This document shows, in pieces, positions 8,181 through 15,675 of a DNA stretch of 25,871 bases. A model generated the notes under the pieces. The model did no database searches. It worked only from the letters and a program-made list of their open reading frames with translations, and had not been told where the DNA came from. Origin of the DNA: Streptomyces sp. NRRL S-118 (GTDB lineage: Bacteria; Actinomycetota; Actinomycetes; Streptomycetales; Streptomycetaceae); NCBI RefSeq assembly GCF_000716335.1, contig NZ_KL591031.1, forward strand, positions 58,746-84,616, in the 5' to 3' direction. Position numbers and translations under genes: made by a program. Positions within the stretch are counted from its first letter, which is position 1; every line of letters starts with the position of its first letter.

Positions 8181-9437
8181 TCAGGCGAGGTCCCGGCGGC
8201 GACCCACCGGGACCGCGAGCAGGTACAGCGGTGGTAGGAGCGCGGCCGTGCACACCGTCCACAGGGCCGCGTGCGTCCCCGCGTACGTGGCGAGCAGGCC
8301 GGCGGTGAGGGCGCCGAGCGGCTGGGCACCCCAGGAGACGAAGCGGACGGTGGCCATGACACGGGATAGCAGCTCAGGCGGGGACTCGGTCTGGCGGTGA
8401 GTGCGGGTGATGATCGACCCGATGACGACGCCGAAGGCGAAGCCGGCATTGCCCAGGGCGAACCAGTACGCGTCGGCTGCGGACGTGGTCAGCGGGGCCA
8501 GCAAGGCAGCGACCCCGCCGGCCAGCGCGGCTCCGACGAGCCCCCGGGCGGTGCCGAACCGCCGGGTCAGCCGGACCGCAACGACGGATCCGGCGAGCGC
8601 GCCGACTCCGTCCAGGGCGAGCACCAGACCGAGTTGTACGGGCGTCAGTCCGGCCTCACGGACGAGGTAGAGGGGTGTGAGGGCGACCAGGGCGGCGCAG
8701 ACGAAGTTGGTGGCGGTGGCCCAGAGCATGCAGGGTAGCATCACTGGGTGCCGCGTCACGTACGTCCAGCCCTGGCGGATCAGCCGGAGGGCGCCGTCGC
8801 CGGTGCGGGCGGCGGGACGGCGCTCGGGCAGGGTGCGCAGCAGCACGGCGGAGAGCAGGTAGCTGGCCGCGTCCACGACGAGAGCGCCGACCGGGCCCGC
8901 GGCGTGTACGAGGAGACCGCCCCCGGAGGGCCCACCGGTCTCGGTGACGGCGTGTGTGCCGGACATCAGGCTGTTGCGCGCGGCGAGCTGCCGTGCCGGG
9001 ACGATGTCGGGCAGAAAAGTCGAGTTGCCGATGTCGAAGAGTACGGTCGCAGCGCCGGTGACCAGCGCGGCGAGTAGCAGGTGCGGGAAGCTGAGCCGGT
9101 CAAGCCACCAGGCGAGCGGGAGGGAGCCGACGGCGGCGAACCGGACGAGATCAAGGGTGACTTGGAGGCGGCGGAGCGGGAAGCGCTGGGCGATCACTCC
9201 GGCCGGGAGGCTGAGCAGCAGCCAGGAGATCTGCCCAGCGGCGGCGAGCAGGGCGGCCTGGAGTGCGGTGGCGTCGAGGATCGTGAGGGCGACCGGGGGC
9301 AGAGCGAGGGCGGTGACGGCGGTGCCGGCGTTGCTGACGGTGGCAGCGGCCCAGTAGCGCCAGAAGACGGCCGGGGGCGAGCTCCCGTGGTGGGTGCTTC
9401 GGTGATCGTGTTCCGGGACCGTCGGTGTCTGGCTCAT
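8181..9437 (-). CDS. MFS drug/siderophore-type exporter
   Basis: 418 residues from ATG 9437, with GGAGGG upstream. After a polar N-terminus (about 22 residues), hydrophobic helices follow throughout, compatible with 12 membrane segments. Loop signatures of the MFS_3 (EntS-like) group are present: GVIAQRFPLRRLQV after the second helix, NSTFLPDIVPARQLAARNSL, and TRRFGTARG in the second half. Such proteins export small molecules by proton antiport. The gene diverges from the HxlR-peroxiredoxin gene with about 130 nt between starts and an inverted repeat there, so the exporter is a likely target of that regulator. The substrate is unknown. Confidence 0.9.
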   Translation of the reverse strand: MSQTPTVPEHDHRSTHHGSSPPAVFWRYWAAATVSNAGTAVTALALPPVALTILDATALQAALLAAAGQISWLLLSLPAGVIAQRFPLRRLQVTLDLVRFAAVGSLPLAWWLDRLSFPHLLLAALVTGAATVLFDIGNSTFLPDIVPARQLAARNSLMSGTHAVTETGGPSGGGLLVHAAGPVGALVVDAASYLLSAVLLRTLPERRPAARTGDGALRLIRQGWTYVTRHPVMLPCMLWATATNFVCAALVALTPLYLVREAGLTPVQLGLVLALDGVGALAGSVVAVRLTRRFGTARGLVGAALAGGVAALLAPLTTSAADAYWFALGNAGFAFGVVIGSIITRTHRQTESPPELLSRVMATVRFVSWGAQPLGALTAGLLATYAGTHAALWTVCTAALLPPLYLLAVPVGRRRDLA

Positions 9438-9468
9438 GCGACGCCAACCCTCCAGTGAGTCTCTAATG

Positions 9469-9496
9469 GGAACTTACCTGCTGGTAAGCGAGTTCC
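9469..9496. promoter_or_regulatory. Inverted repeat between MFS and HxlR genes (candidate operator)
   Basis: CTTACC-TGCT-GGTAAG at 9473-9488 is a perfect dyad with 6-bp arms. It is enclosed by GGAACT at 9469-9474 and AGTTCC at 9491-9496, whose centre is shifted by 2 bp. It lies between two divergent starts, about 36 nt from the exporter ATG and 80 nt from the regulator ATG. Position and size fit a winged-helix dimer site; binding is inferred. Confidence 0.6.
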
Positions 9497-9567
9497 TATC
9501 GGAAACTGACTACGTGGCGCAAGATGGTTTCCAAGACTCGACGCTGCATCCGGGAGACAGGAGGCCC

Positions 9568-10452
9568 ATGGTCAGGTCGGTGCCCGAGCGGGACGCCGCC
9601 TGTGCGATCGCGCAGGCGGCGGCGGTGGTCGGCGATTGGTGGAGCCTGCTCCTGGTGCGGGAGACCGCACGCGGGCACCACCGGTTCGACGCACTGCAGG
9701 AGGAGCTGGGGATCTCTCGGAAGGTGCTGACCGAGCGCCTTGCGCACCTGGTGCAGGCGGAGGTCCTGGAGAAGGTTCCGTATCAGAGCGGGCCGGTGCG
9801 GTACGAGTACCGGCTGACCGAGAGCGGGAGGGGACTGCTGCCCGTGCTCCTGTCGATGCAGGACTGGGCGGACCGCTGGCTGCTCGGCAACGGCTCGCTG
9901 AGCGGCACGGCCGACGAGGACAGCGCCGAGACGCGGCGGGTGGCGGGCCTGGTGGGCCAGTGGCTGCCGCGCCTCGAACTGCCGGGGCACCGGGATGGTC
10001 AGCCGCTGGACCCCGTCGCCGAGGCTGCGGCCACCGTCCTGTTCTGCTACCCGGCGACCGGTCGCCCTGGCCCGCTGCCGGACGGCTGGGCCGACATCCC
10101 GGGTGCCATCGGCTGCACGCTGGAGAACCGGTTGTTCCGGGAAGCATACGACGACTTCCGCGCGGCGGGGGCCGAGGTGCGCGGCGTGAGCACTCAACGG
10201 CCGGACGAGCAGCGGGCGTTCGCGGTCGAGGAGGGCATCCCCTTCACGCTGCTCTCAGACGTCGACCTGCGCTTCGCCGCCGCTCTGCGGCTACCAGTGT
10301 TCCGCGCCGGGCAGGCACTGCGGCTGAAGCGGGCGGTACTGGTGGTGGACCGCGAACGCGTGGTGCGCCAGGCGCGCTTCCCGGTGACGGACATCCCGGA
10401 GGCAGTACGCGAGGCGCTGGCGGTGGTACAGCGGATGGCGGCGGAGAGCTGA
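9568..10452 (+). CDS. HxlR-family winged-helix regulator fused to a peroxiredoxin-like (AhpC/TSA) domain
   Basis: 294 residues from ATG 9568, with GGAGACAGGAGG upstream; the frame is open further upstream but runs through the operator. Residues about 10-105 are an HxlR domain (VGDWWSLLLVRETARGHHRF at 21-40, GISRKVLTERLAHL in the recognition helix, YEYRLTESGRGLLPVL in the wing). Residues about 135-290 resemble a peroxiredoxin: LPG near 138, LFCYPATGRPG at 158-168, and IGCTLENRLF at 181-190, where Cys183 takes the place of the peroxidatic cysteine in the family pattern PGCTxE. Cys12 lies before the helix-turn-helix, where some HxlR sensors (for example YodB) carry their redox cysteine; Cys160 is a third thiol. 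This suggests one polypeptide that senses oxidants or electrophiles and controls the divergent exporter. DNA target and peroxidase activity are inference. Confidence 0.88.
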   Translation: MVRSVPERDAACAIAQAAAVVGDWWSLLLVRETARGHHRFDALQEELGISRKVLTERLAHLVQAEVLEKVPYQSGPVRYEYRLTESGRGLLPVLLSMQDWADRWLLGNGSLSGTADEDSAETRRVAGLVGQWLPRLELPGHRDGQPLDPVAEAAATVLFCYPATGRPGPLPDGWADIPGAIGCTLENRLFREAYDDFRAAGAEVRGVSTQRPDEQRAFAVEEGIPFTLLSDVDLRFAAALRLPVFRAGQALRLKRAVLVVDRERVVRQARFPVTDIPEAVREALAVVQRMAAES

Positions 10453-10627
10453 AGGATGTGGGCGCGGGAATGTCCCCGGGCATGCCCGACCTGGCTGCGG
10501 GTGTGGCACTGGTCACCGGTCCTGGCCGCAACCCTGCTGGTCGGGGTCGTCCCGCTGCCGGCCGCGCTGCGCCTTCGACGGGCGGATCGGACCCGACGGG
10601 TATCGCCGGCCCCCGGCCACGAGGCAT

Positions 10628-11071
10628 GTGGAACTCTACGTCCTGGAGTTCGAGCCATGGGGAGCCCCGTTCCTGCCGACCGCCGAACCTGTGACGGTGT
10701 TTCCCGGCGGGCCGTGTGTCGGCGATCCGGACGGAGGCGGGTTCCTGACTTCCGCCGGCCCCCGAAACACGATCGTTCTCCATCCCGACGACGCACCAGA
10801 CCTGCTGCCCAACCTTGAGGGGATCACACAGGCTGCTGCGGCTGGCATGGCCAGGGCGGCCCCGAATCGACTGTGCCCATGTGGCGCCGCGGTAAGAACA
10901 GAGATCAGCGAGTGTTCCACCGCGTACGAGCTCCACCTCGACCCAGCACAGGTCCATGCACGGGATGCCAGCATCGTCGAACCACCGTCAAAGTCCGGGG
11001 AGGCAGAACATCAGGCACGGAGCCGAGGCTCGGCCTCCCACATCATCGAACGCCACACTGACTCTCCGTGA
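10628..11071 (+). CDS. Hypothetical protein with a Cys-rich centre
   Basis: 147 residues from GTG 10628 (protein begins MELYVLEFEPWGAPF), with GAGG a few bases upstream. I do not recognise the family. Third-codon positions are mostly G or C over the first 110 residues but less so near the C-terminus, so the true end may differ. The centre contains LCPCGAAVRTEISECSTAYE, three cysteines that could bind metal. The last 35 residues look like read-through into decayed sequence. It lies 175 nt after the HxlR gene on the same strand. Confidence 0.4.
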   Translation: MELYVLEFEPWGAPFLPTAEPVTVFPGGPCVGDPDGGGFLTSAGPRNTIVLHPDDAPDLLPNLEGITQAAAAGMARAAPNRLCPCGAAVRTEISECSTAYELHLDPAQVHARDASIVEPPSKSGEAEHQARSRGSASHIIERHTDSP

Positions 11072-11087
11072 TCGCTCCCCAAGACCT

Positions 11088-11762
11088 ATGCCAGAACCTG
11101 AGTTTGAGAGGTGCCCCGTTTCCGTGGATGTCGAAGGCCGAGCTGTATGCGGCGACGGCGTGACCATCGCGACGGCATGCCGATGCGCGAGCCTGAGCGC
11201 AAACCTCGCCTTCCAGGGCAAGGACCCCTATCCGGGGCTCAGTTCGGACGATCCGTACTCGCTGGGCTGGGACTGGGTGACCGGCGAAGGCCCCCGCCAC
11301 CGCGACTACTACTACTACTACTACTACTACGGCGACGAGATCACCGAGTTGATCCGGTCCAGCGAGAGCATGGAGCAGCTGCGGCTGGACACGCTGGAGC
11401 AGTGGCGGTCCACCGGCCAGCCGCAAGGCAGCGTGGCGTACTCGATCTCGGAGAGCGGCAAGCTGAGGGCGCTCAAGAAGCTCATCACCACGGATCTGCC
11501 GGCGATCGTCACCCATGATGGGGACCATCTGGGCGAGGCGTTCACCGGCTCGTACAACCTGAACTACACGGTCAGGGGCCAGGACCCCGACGTCTCCCTG
11601 GTGGTCGAGTGCACCATGAAGAACAACACCAGCAACGAGTCGTTCCTGCACTACATCGGCTACTACGACTGGCTGGAGAATTTCACCTGCGAGGAGGGCG
11701 TCTTCTCGTCCGTGGACCAGAAGATCGTCTGGACCGAGCGCATTCCGGCGAAGGAGAAGTGA
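11088..11762 (+). CDS. Probable 5'-truncated protein with an eight-tyrosine run; toxin-associated-type C-terminal domain
   Basis: The frame from ATG 11088 gives 224 residues, but there is no ribosome binding site and the first 40 codons lack the usual GC3 bias. The gene probably lost its 5' part. From about residue 45 it reads FQGKDPYPGLSSDDPYSLGW, then a run of eight tyrosines encoded by (TAC)8, then GDEITELIRSSESMEQLRLD. The end has GSYNLNYTVRGQDPDVSLVV and FLHYIGYYDWLENF. From memory, this order resembles a C-terminal region of large secreted or WXG100-associated actinomycete proteins, but I cannot confirm it. It is coupled to the lipoprotein gene 4 nt downstream. The tyrosine run looks like microsatellite expansion. 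Confidence 0.55.
   Translation: MPEPEFERCPVSVDVEGRAVCGDGVTIATACRCASLSANLAFQGKDPYPGLSSDDPYSLGWDWVTGEGPRHRDYYYYYYYYGDEITELIRSSESMEQLRLDTLEQWRSTGQPQGSVAYSISESGKLRALKKLITTDLPAIVTHDGDHLGEAFTGSYNLNYTVRGQDPDVSLVVECTMKNNTSNESFLHYIGYYDWLENFTCEEGVFSSVDQKIVWTERIPAKEK
11307..11330 (+). repeat. (TAC)8 trinucleotide repeat encoding poly-tyrosine
   Basis: Eight perfect TAC codons in frame inside the 11088-11762 gene. Trinucleotide slippage keeps the frame, so repeat number may vary between strains. Confidence 0.9.
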
Positions 11763-11766
11763 GCCG

Positions 11767-12258
11767 ATGTCCCGAGCACGTCTGCCGGCGGCCGCCGCCG
11801 TGCTGGCTCTGCTGACCTGCCTGCCGGGCTGTTCGTCGGCGTCCACCGCTGTCGAGGGCTGCATGGGGGAGCAGGCGGTCGGCGCGACCTCCGGGGAACT
11901 CGCCGGCACCTACCGGGGCGAGGGCGACGCGGAGGGTGTGACGCTCACCCTGAAGGCGTCGGAGAGCGAGCCGGGTAGCGGCACGGTCACCGTGCACGAT
12001 TGGCCGACCGGTGACTGGTACCGGAGCGAACTCGGTGAGTCCTTCGACGGGTCCGGCACCTGGTCCGTGGTGCAGGGCGGCGCCTCGGCCACCGAGTTCG
12101 GGCACCTGTCCCTCTCCTTCACCGCACCGGAGCGCTTCCTGGATGGGGACACCCTCGACTCCCTGTCGATCGCCGAGGGCGACGGACGCACCTATCTCTA
12201 CGCGCAGGACGACCCGGACGTCTGTCCCGCTTTCCGGCTGCGGCTCCAGGGCGGCTGA
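11767..12258 (+). CDS. Secreted lipoprotein of unknown function
   Basis: 163 residues from ATG 11767. The start overlaps the upstream gene's region closely (4-nt gap), and GGAGAAG lies within the upstream stop region, so the two genes are translationally coupled. The N-terminus is a lipoprotein signal: positive MSRAR, a hydrophobic run, and the lipobox LPGC with Cys22 as the lipidated residue. The mature part starts SSASTAVEGC and has LAGTYRGEGDAEGVTLTLKA and SFDGSGTWSVVQGG, a pattern typical of small beta-rich lipoproteins; two further cysteines (EGCMGE, DVCPAF) could form a disulfide. Function is unknown. Pairing with the upstream toxin-associated-type gene allows, but does not show, a surface or immunity role. 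Confidence 0.85.
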   Translation: MSRARLPAAAAVLALLTCLPGCSSASTAVEGCMGEQAVGATSGELAGTYRGEGDAEGVTLTLKASESEPGSGTVTVHDWPTGDWYRSELGESFDGSGTWSVVQGGASATEFGHLSLSFTAPERFLDGDTLDSLSIAEGDGRTYLYAQDDPDVCPAFRLRLQGG

Positions 12259-12277
12259 GCTCGACGCGGCGCGCGGC

Positions 12278-12319
12278 AGCCGGTGAGGGTGCCCCGTCCC
12301 CGCGGGGCACTCACCGGCT
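12278..12319 (+). terminator. Hairpin terminator after the lipoprotein gene
   Basis: AGCCGGTGA and GTGCCCCG (12278-12296, with GG bulged) pair with CGGGGCAC and TCACCGGCT (12303-12319). This gives a 17-bp stem with a 2-nt bulge and a 6-nt loop, starting 20 nt after the lipoprotein stop. Confidence 0.8.
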
Positions 12320-12340
12320 GGTGGTGCCGGAGGCGGTACG

Positions 12341-12412
12341 TCAGGCGCGTACCGTCTCCACGCAGGAGACGTCCAGCTGTGTGGGCCCGGGCCGGTCGTA
12401 CACTTGAGCCAC
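12341..12412 (-). CDS. Possible 23-residue peptide or fragment of a decayed gene
   Basis: From GTG 12412 the minus strand reads MAQVYDRPGPTQLDVSCV then ETVRA and TGA. An in-frame stop lies just upstream of a TTG at 12424, so the frame cannot be much longer. Codon use is actinomycete-like, and it ends 20 nt before the shared hairpin. There is no good ribosome binding site. It could be a short peptide or the tail of a deleted gene. Confidence 0.2.
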   Translation of the reverse strand: MAQVYDRPGPTQLDVSCVETVRA

Positions 12413-12566
12413 GGCGCCCGCCAACGGTCAGCGCCCCGGCTCGACCGCCCCGCCCCGGGTCAAGGGGACAGGGGCCGGGGCGCCCTCCGCCGGCCGCCAC
12501 AAGATCACGAAGCGGGGACCGCGGCGTTACGATGACCGGCATCGTATGAACGACCGAGGGGATGCC

Positions 12567-12806
12567 ATGCCGGCGCAGTCAGCGGGGACCAGGACTTCCC
12601 CCGCCGTAACGATCATGGGATACGTCGTCGGCACGGTGTGGTTCGCCTTCTTGGCCGCGTCCGGGGACGAGCGCCCGACATGGCTGCGGATCGGGTACGC
12701 GGTGACGGCGGCGGTGTTCGCCGGGGGAGCGGTCGCCACGTCCGTCATAGGTCTGCGCAAACGCTCCGGACGGGCGGCGAAAGCCGCCGACGAGCCCGCC
12801 ACTTGA
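12567..12806 (+). CDS. Small membrane protein, two predicted helices
   Basis: 79 residues from ATG 12567 (MPAQSAGTRTSPAVTIM); GAGGGG about 6 nt upstream supports this start over the in-frame ATG at 12546. Hydrophobic segments VTIMGYVVGTVWFAFLAA and LRIGYAVTAAVFAGGAVATS are separated by a short charged loop (SGDERPTW). The tail is basic (LRKRSGRAAK). The family is not recognised. Its stop codon runs directly into the LuxR-type pseudogene. Function unknown. Confidence 0.65.
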   Translation: MPAQSAGTRTSPAVTIMGYVVGTVWFAFLAASGDERPTWLRIGYAVTAAVFAGGAVATSVIGLRKRSGRAAKAADEPAT

Positions 12807-12810
12807 GGAA

Positions 12811-13169
12811 CCGCCGCCCAAGGTCATCACGCTCACCACCTTCGACCTGGGCGAGCACATCCACGACGCCCTCGCCGCCGGCTCCGCCATGCTCCACCCC
12901 TTCGCCGCCCGCCGTCTCGTCGACCGCCACCCCCACACGAACCGGCCCCGGACCACCGCGGCCCAACGCCGCGTCGAGCGACTCACCACCGCGAACGCGA
13001 CGTCCTGACCCTGCTCGCCACCGGCGACACCCACGCCGGCATCGCCCACGCCCTCGGGATGCGCGAGAGCACCGTCGAGGCACACGTCAGCCGCATCCTG
13101 ACCGCCCTCGACGCCGCCAGCCCCGTTCGGGCCGCACCCCTCGCCCGCGACGCCGGACTCACCCCATGA
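12811..13169 (+). pseudogene. LuxR/NarL-family response regulator remnant
   Basis: One frame reads PPKVITLTTFDLGEHIHDAL, the end of a receiver domain (beta4-alpha4), then AAGSA joins directly to MLHPFAARRLVDRH. The usual GFLLKD-containing stretch of about 25 residues between them is missing. After a one-base loss near 12990 the other frame carries the DNA-binding domain: LTLLATGDTHAGIAHALGMR then ESTVEAHVSRILTALDAASP, ending at TGA 13169. The N-terminal half of the receiver domain, including the phosphorylated Asp, is absent. No sensor kinase lies next to it. The gene has been reduced by at least a 5' loss, an internal deletion and a frameshift. Confidence 0.85.
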
Positions 13170-13294
13170 CGGGTCGCCTCCGGTGACCGCCCCGCCGTTC
13201 CGGACACCGGCCGGCGCCGTCGGCCCGCGCGATCAGCACCGGACAACTGCCCCGGCCCGGCCCGGCCGTGGAAGCACCGGACAGGACCGCCGGC

Positions 13295-13882
13295 TCAGAA
13301 GTCGCCGGGCGGCAGCGGGAGGGGCAGCCCGGGCAGACCGTCGATGCTCCGTGCGATGTGGTCCTTCTTGGCGAAGTACGCGCTCAGGGAAGCGTCGTCC
13401 TCGCGCGAGAAGCGCCTGCCGTGCAGGTCGCGGTCCTCGTCGTACGACATGAAGGGCACCCCGTACCCACAGGAGTCCCGGACGAGTTCGGCCGTCACCA
13501 CGATGATCGCGCGCAGGCCGTGCAGGCTCGGATCGATGTCAGGGAAATGAGCGAGCAGCTCCTTGAAGCGCGGGTCGTCGCGGAACACGGGCTCGCCCCG
13601 GCCGTGCACCCGCACGATGTTGGGCGGCCCCTGGAAGGCGCACCACATCACCGTGATACGGCCGTTCTCGCGCAGGTGCGCGATGGTTTCGGCAGTGCTG
13701 CCGGCGAAGTCGAGGTACGCGATCCGCTCCTCGTCGAGCACCGCGAAGGAGCCCTTGAGGCCCTTGGGGGAGAGGTTGACCGTGCCATCGCCGGCCAACG
13801 GGGCCGTCGCGGTGAAGAATATGGGCTGCTGCTCCATGAAGGTGCGCAGTCTGCCGTCGATGCGCTCGTAAGTCTTTCCCAT
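13295..13882 (-). CDS. Pyridoxamine 5'-phosphate oxidase-family (FMN-binding split barrel) protein
   Basis: 195 residues from ATG 13882. It has the split-barrel pattern of PNPOx-like proteins: PIFFTATAPLAGDGTVNLSP, then KGLKGSFAVLDEERIAYLDF, then HLRENGRITVMWCAFQGPPN and VRVHGRGEPVF. These match flavin-binding strands and the Arg/Lys phosphate contacts of the family. Such proteins bind FMN or F420 and act as oxidases or reductases; the substrate cannot be told. There is no good ribosome binding site, but a near-consensus promoter ends 8 nt upstream of ATG, so the mRNA is likely leaderless. It is not in an operon with its neighbours. Confidence 0.9.
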   Translation of the reverse strand: MGKTYERIDGRLRTFMEQQPIFFTATAPLAGDGTVNLSPKGLKGSFAVLDEERIAYLDFAGSTAETIAHLRENGRITVMWCAFQGPPNIVRVHGRGEPVFRDDPRFKELLAHFPDIDPSLHGLRAIIVVTAELVRDSCGYGVPFMSYDEDRDLHGRRFSREDDASLSAYFAKKDHIARSIDGLPGLPLPLPPGDF

Positions 13883-13890
13883 GCCTAAGG

Positions 13891-13919
13891 ATTATGTAGG
13901 GAGACTTTTCGACTGTCTA
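13891..13919 (-). promoter_or_regulatory. Promoter for a leaderless PNPOx-family transcript
   Basis: On the minus strand TAGACA (13919-13914) and CATAAT (13896-13891) are separated by exactly 17 nt. Each hexamer matches the sigma70 consensus at five of six positions. The -10 ends 8 nt before ATG 13882, so transcription should begin at or next to the start codon. The site overlaps the 3' end of the DUF2283 pseudogene. Confidence 0.65.
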
Positions 13920-14325
13920 ATGAATGGCGTGGTCTGCCGAGCCCTGGGGTGATGCCCCGCTGTACCGTGACGGCGGTGCTGAAGGACGGTCGTGACGCCC
14001 AGCCCGGAGCTGCCGCGCGTCAACTCCCCGCGTTCCGCGGCGTAGGCCGTGCCGGCGCGGGGGTGATGCTCCCCGGCGGCATCCAGCACGCTGACGGGCA
14101 ATCCGGCACCGAACACCTCGATACCCAGCAGCCGTCCCTCCGTGTCGTGGTCGAGTACCGCCGTGCCGTCCTCGGCCGGTACCTGCCGGACCGCTTCGCC
14201 GGGCGCGATCCGTCGGCCAGGTGGATGTACGCCACGTCTGCCAAGACGTCGTACTCGACCCGCACGTCGGCCCTCTCCACTTCGTTGGCCCGGGGCGCCA
14301 GGTCGCCCGGGCCCTCATGGGTCAC
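13892..14325 (-). pseudogene. DUF2283-family protein with one frameshift
   Basis: From GTG 14325 the frame reads VEYDVLADVAYIHLAD, the conserved start of DUF2283 (YD..ADVAYI.L). A one-base loss near 14205 then moves the gene to another frame: APGEAVRQVPAEDGTAVLDH, then LLGIEVFGAGLPVSVLDAAG, including the family's DxxGRLxGIEVF-like block. The tail extends about 50 residues beyond the usual domain to TAA 13892. The start overlaps the stop of the upstream MarR fragment, suggesting a former operon. DUF2283 proteins are small, of unknown function, and often near toxin-antitoxin or phage genes. Confidence 0.75.
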
Positions 14326-14547
14326 GGGCTACTGCCACCGGCCACGGAGCCGGACGCTCACCGCCGGGTGAGGCCTGTTCCAGGAGGCGGTGGAGGGCGA
14401 GCTGCTGATCCTGGGTGAGGCCGGACAGTGGCGAGTCCACCGCGAGGAGGTCCAGGGGCGTCCACGGAGAGCGGTTCCCTCGGCCGTGAGGGCGAGGTGC
14501 TCGGCGCGGCGGTCGGTGGGGTGCGGGTGCCGCTCGTTGATGCTCAT
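14315..14547 (-). pseudogene. MarR-family regulator, C-terminal fragment
   Basis: The minus strand reads HPHPTDRRAEHLALTAEG, the wing of a MarR domain (normally RRHPTDRRAEHLALT). After a one-base shift it continues LDLLAVDSPLSGLTQDQQLA then LHRLLEQASPGGERP, the dimerisation helix, ending at TGA 14315. The N-terminal helix-turn-helix is missing. Only about 60 nt separate it from the divergent metallo-hydrolase start. The stop overlaps the start of the DUF2283 gene. It appears to be the remains of a repressor that once faced the hydrolase. Confidence 0.75.
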
Positions 14548-14606
14548 GGTGGCGTCGTCGCCGCGGGAGGACGCGGCGGCCTCATGACGATCGAGGGGAG
14601 GAACCC

Positions 14607-15507
14607 GTGACTGACGTGACGGCGAGCACGGCGAATCAGGACGAACGACTCCGCCGGCCGGCGCGCATCCGCTCGATACGGCTGGGCGACACGAAGGTGT
14701 CGCACATGCCGGACGGCGACGTACGGCTCCGGCCGCTCGATCTGCTCCAGGACACCACCGAGGAGGTGGGCCCAGCACCGCGCGTATCTGCACCCCACGG
14801 GTCACCTCGTGGGAAATGCCGGAGGGCTGCCGGTGGAGCGCGGCGACCGGGCGCTGCTGATCGACGCGGGCTTCGGCCCGCAGACGTTCGAGGCCCCGGA
14901 CGGACCGTTGAACGCGATCCATGGAGGTGCGCTCCCCGACAGCCTCGCCGAACTCGGCCGCGCGCCTGGGGGCATCGAGGCGGTGGCCTTCACCACCCAC
15001 CTCCACTCCGACCACATCGGCTGGGCCTGCCACCCCGCCGGCGGCGGTGACCTGCCCGTGTTCGCCAACGCCGCATACCTGGTGTCCGAGCCGGATCGGG
15101 ACCGGCGCGACCTCCTGGAGGCGCAGGGCATCACCGAGCAGGTCGCGGCCCTTGCCCCGCGCGTTCGTACCGTCGGCGACGGGCAGGAGATCTTCCCGGG
15201 TGTGAGCGTACGGATCACCCCCGGCCACACGGTCGGGCACGCCGAGTGCGTGATCACCGGAGGAGGCCGACGTCCGATTCCCTTCGGTGACGCGATGCAC
15301 CCACCGATCCAGATCGGCCACCCCGACTGGTCCTCGGCCTTCGACCACGACCACGACCCCGCCCGGACCGCCGTCGATCGCCGCCGCCTCGTCGCCGAGT
15401 GGGCGGAGCCCGACACGATCGGCTTCGGCGTCCATTTCGCCGACGTGGTGTTCAGGTGGGTTCGCCAGGACGGCGACGGGCCGGCCTGGCGACCCCTGGA
15501 TGGCTGA
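14607..15507 (+). pseudogene. Metallo-beta-lactamase-fold hydrolase with one frameshift
   Basis: GTG 14607 follows GAGGGGAGGA and begins RIRSIRLGDTKVSHMPDGDV after a short leader. Around 14768 one base appears lost (TEEV, expected next WAQHR). The second frame then gives AYLHPTGHLVGNAGGLPVER and the rest of the enzyme to TGA 15507. It carries the zinc motif THLHSDHIGW (HxHxDH), ITPGHTVGHAECVI with the next His, and FGDAMHPP with the bridging Asp. The layout fits lactonase-like members of the family, about 300 residues. If the frameshift is real the protein is truncated after about 55 residues; a re-start at 14809 would lack the first strands. Confidence 0.85.
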
Positions 15508-15675
15508 GCCTCCGGGCCGGACCCCGGCGGCGGCCCGGCCCCCGCCGCACGCGCGCGGCCGTGCTCAGGAGGACGACGTTCCAGATGGCGGAGCCGGAGC
15601 CGGAGCCGAAGCTGGAGCCGCTGCGACGCGTCGGACCGTCAGGGCCGGCCACCGGGAACCGGCCGCCGTCGCCGT

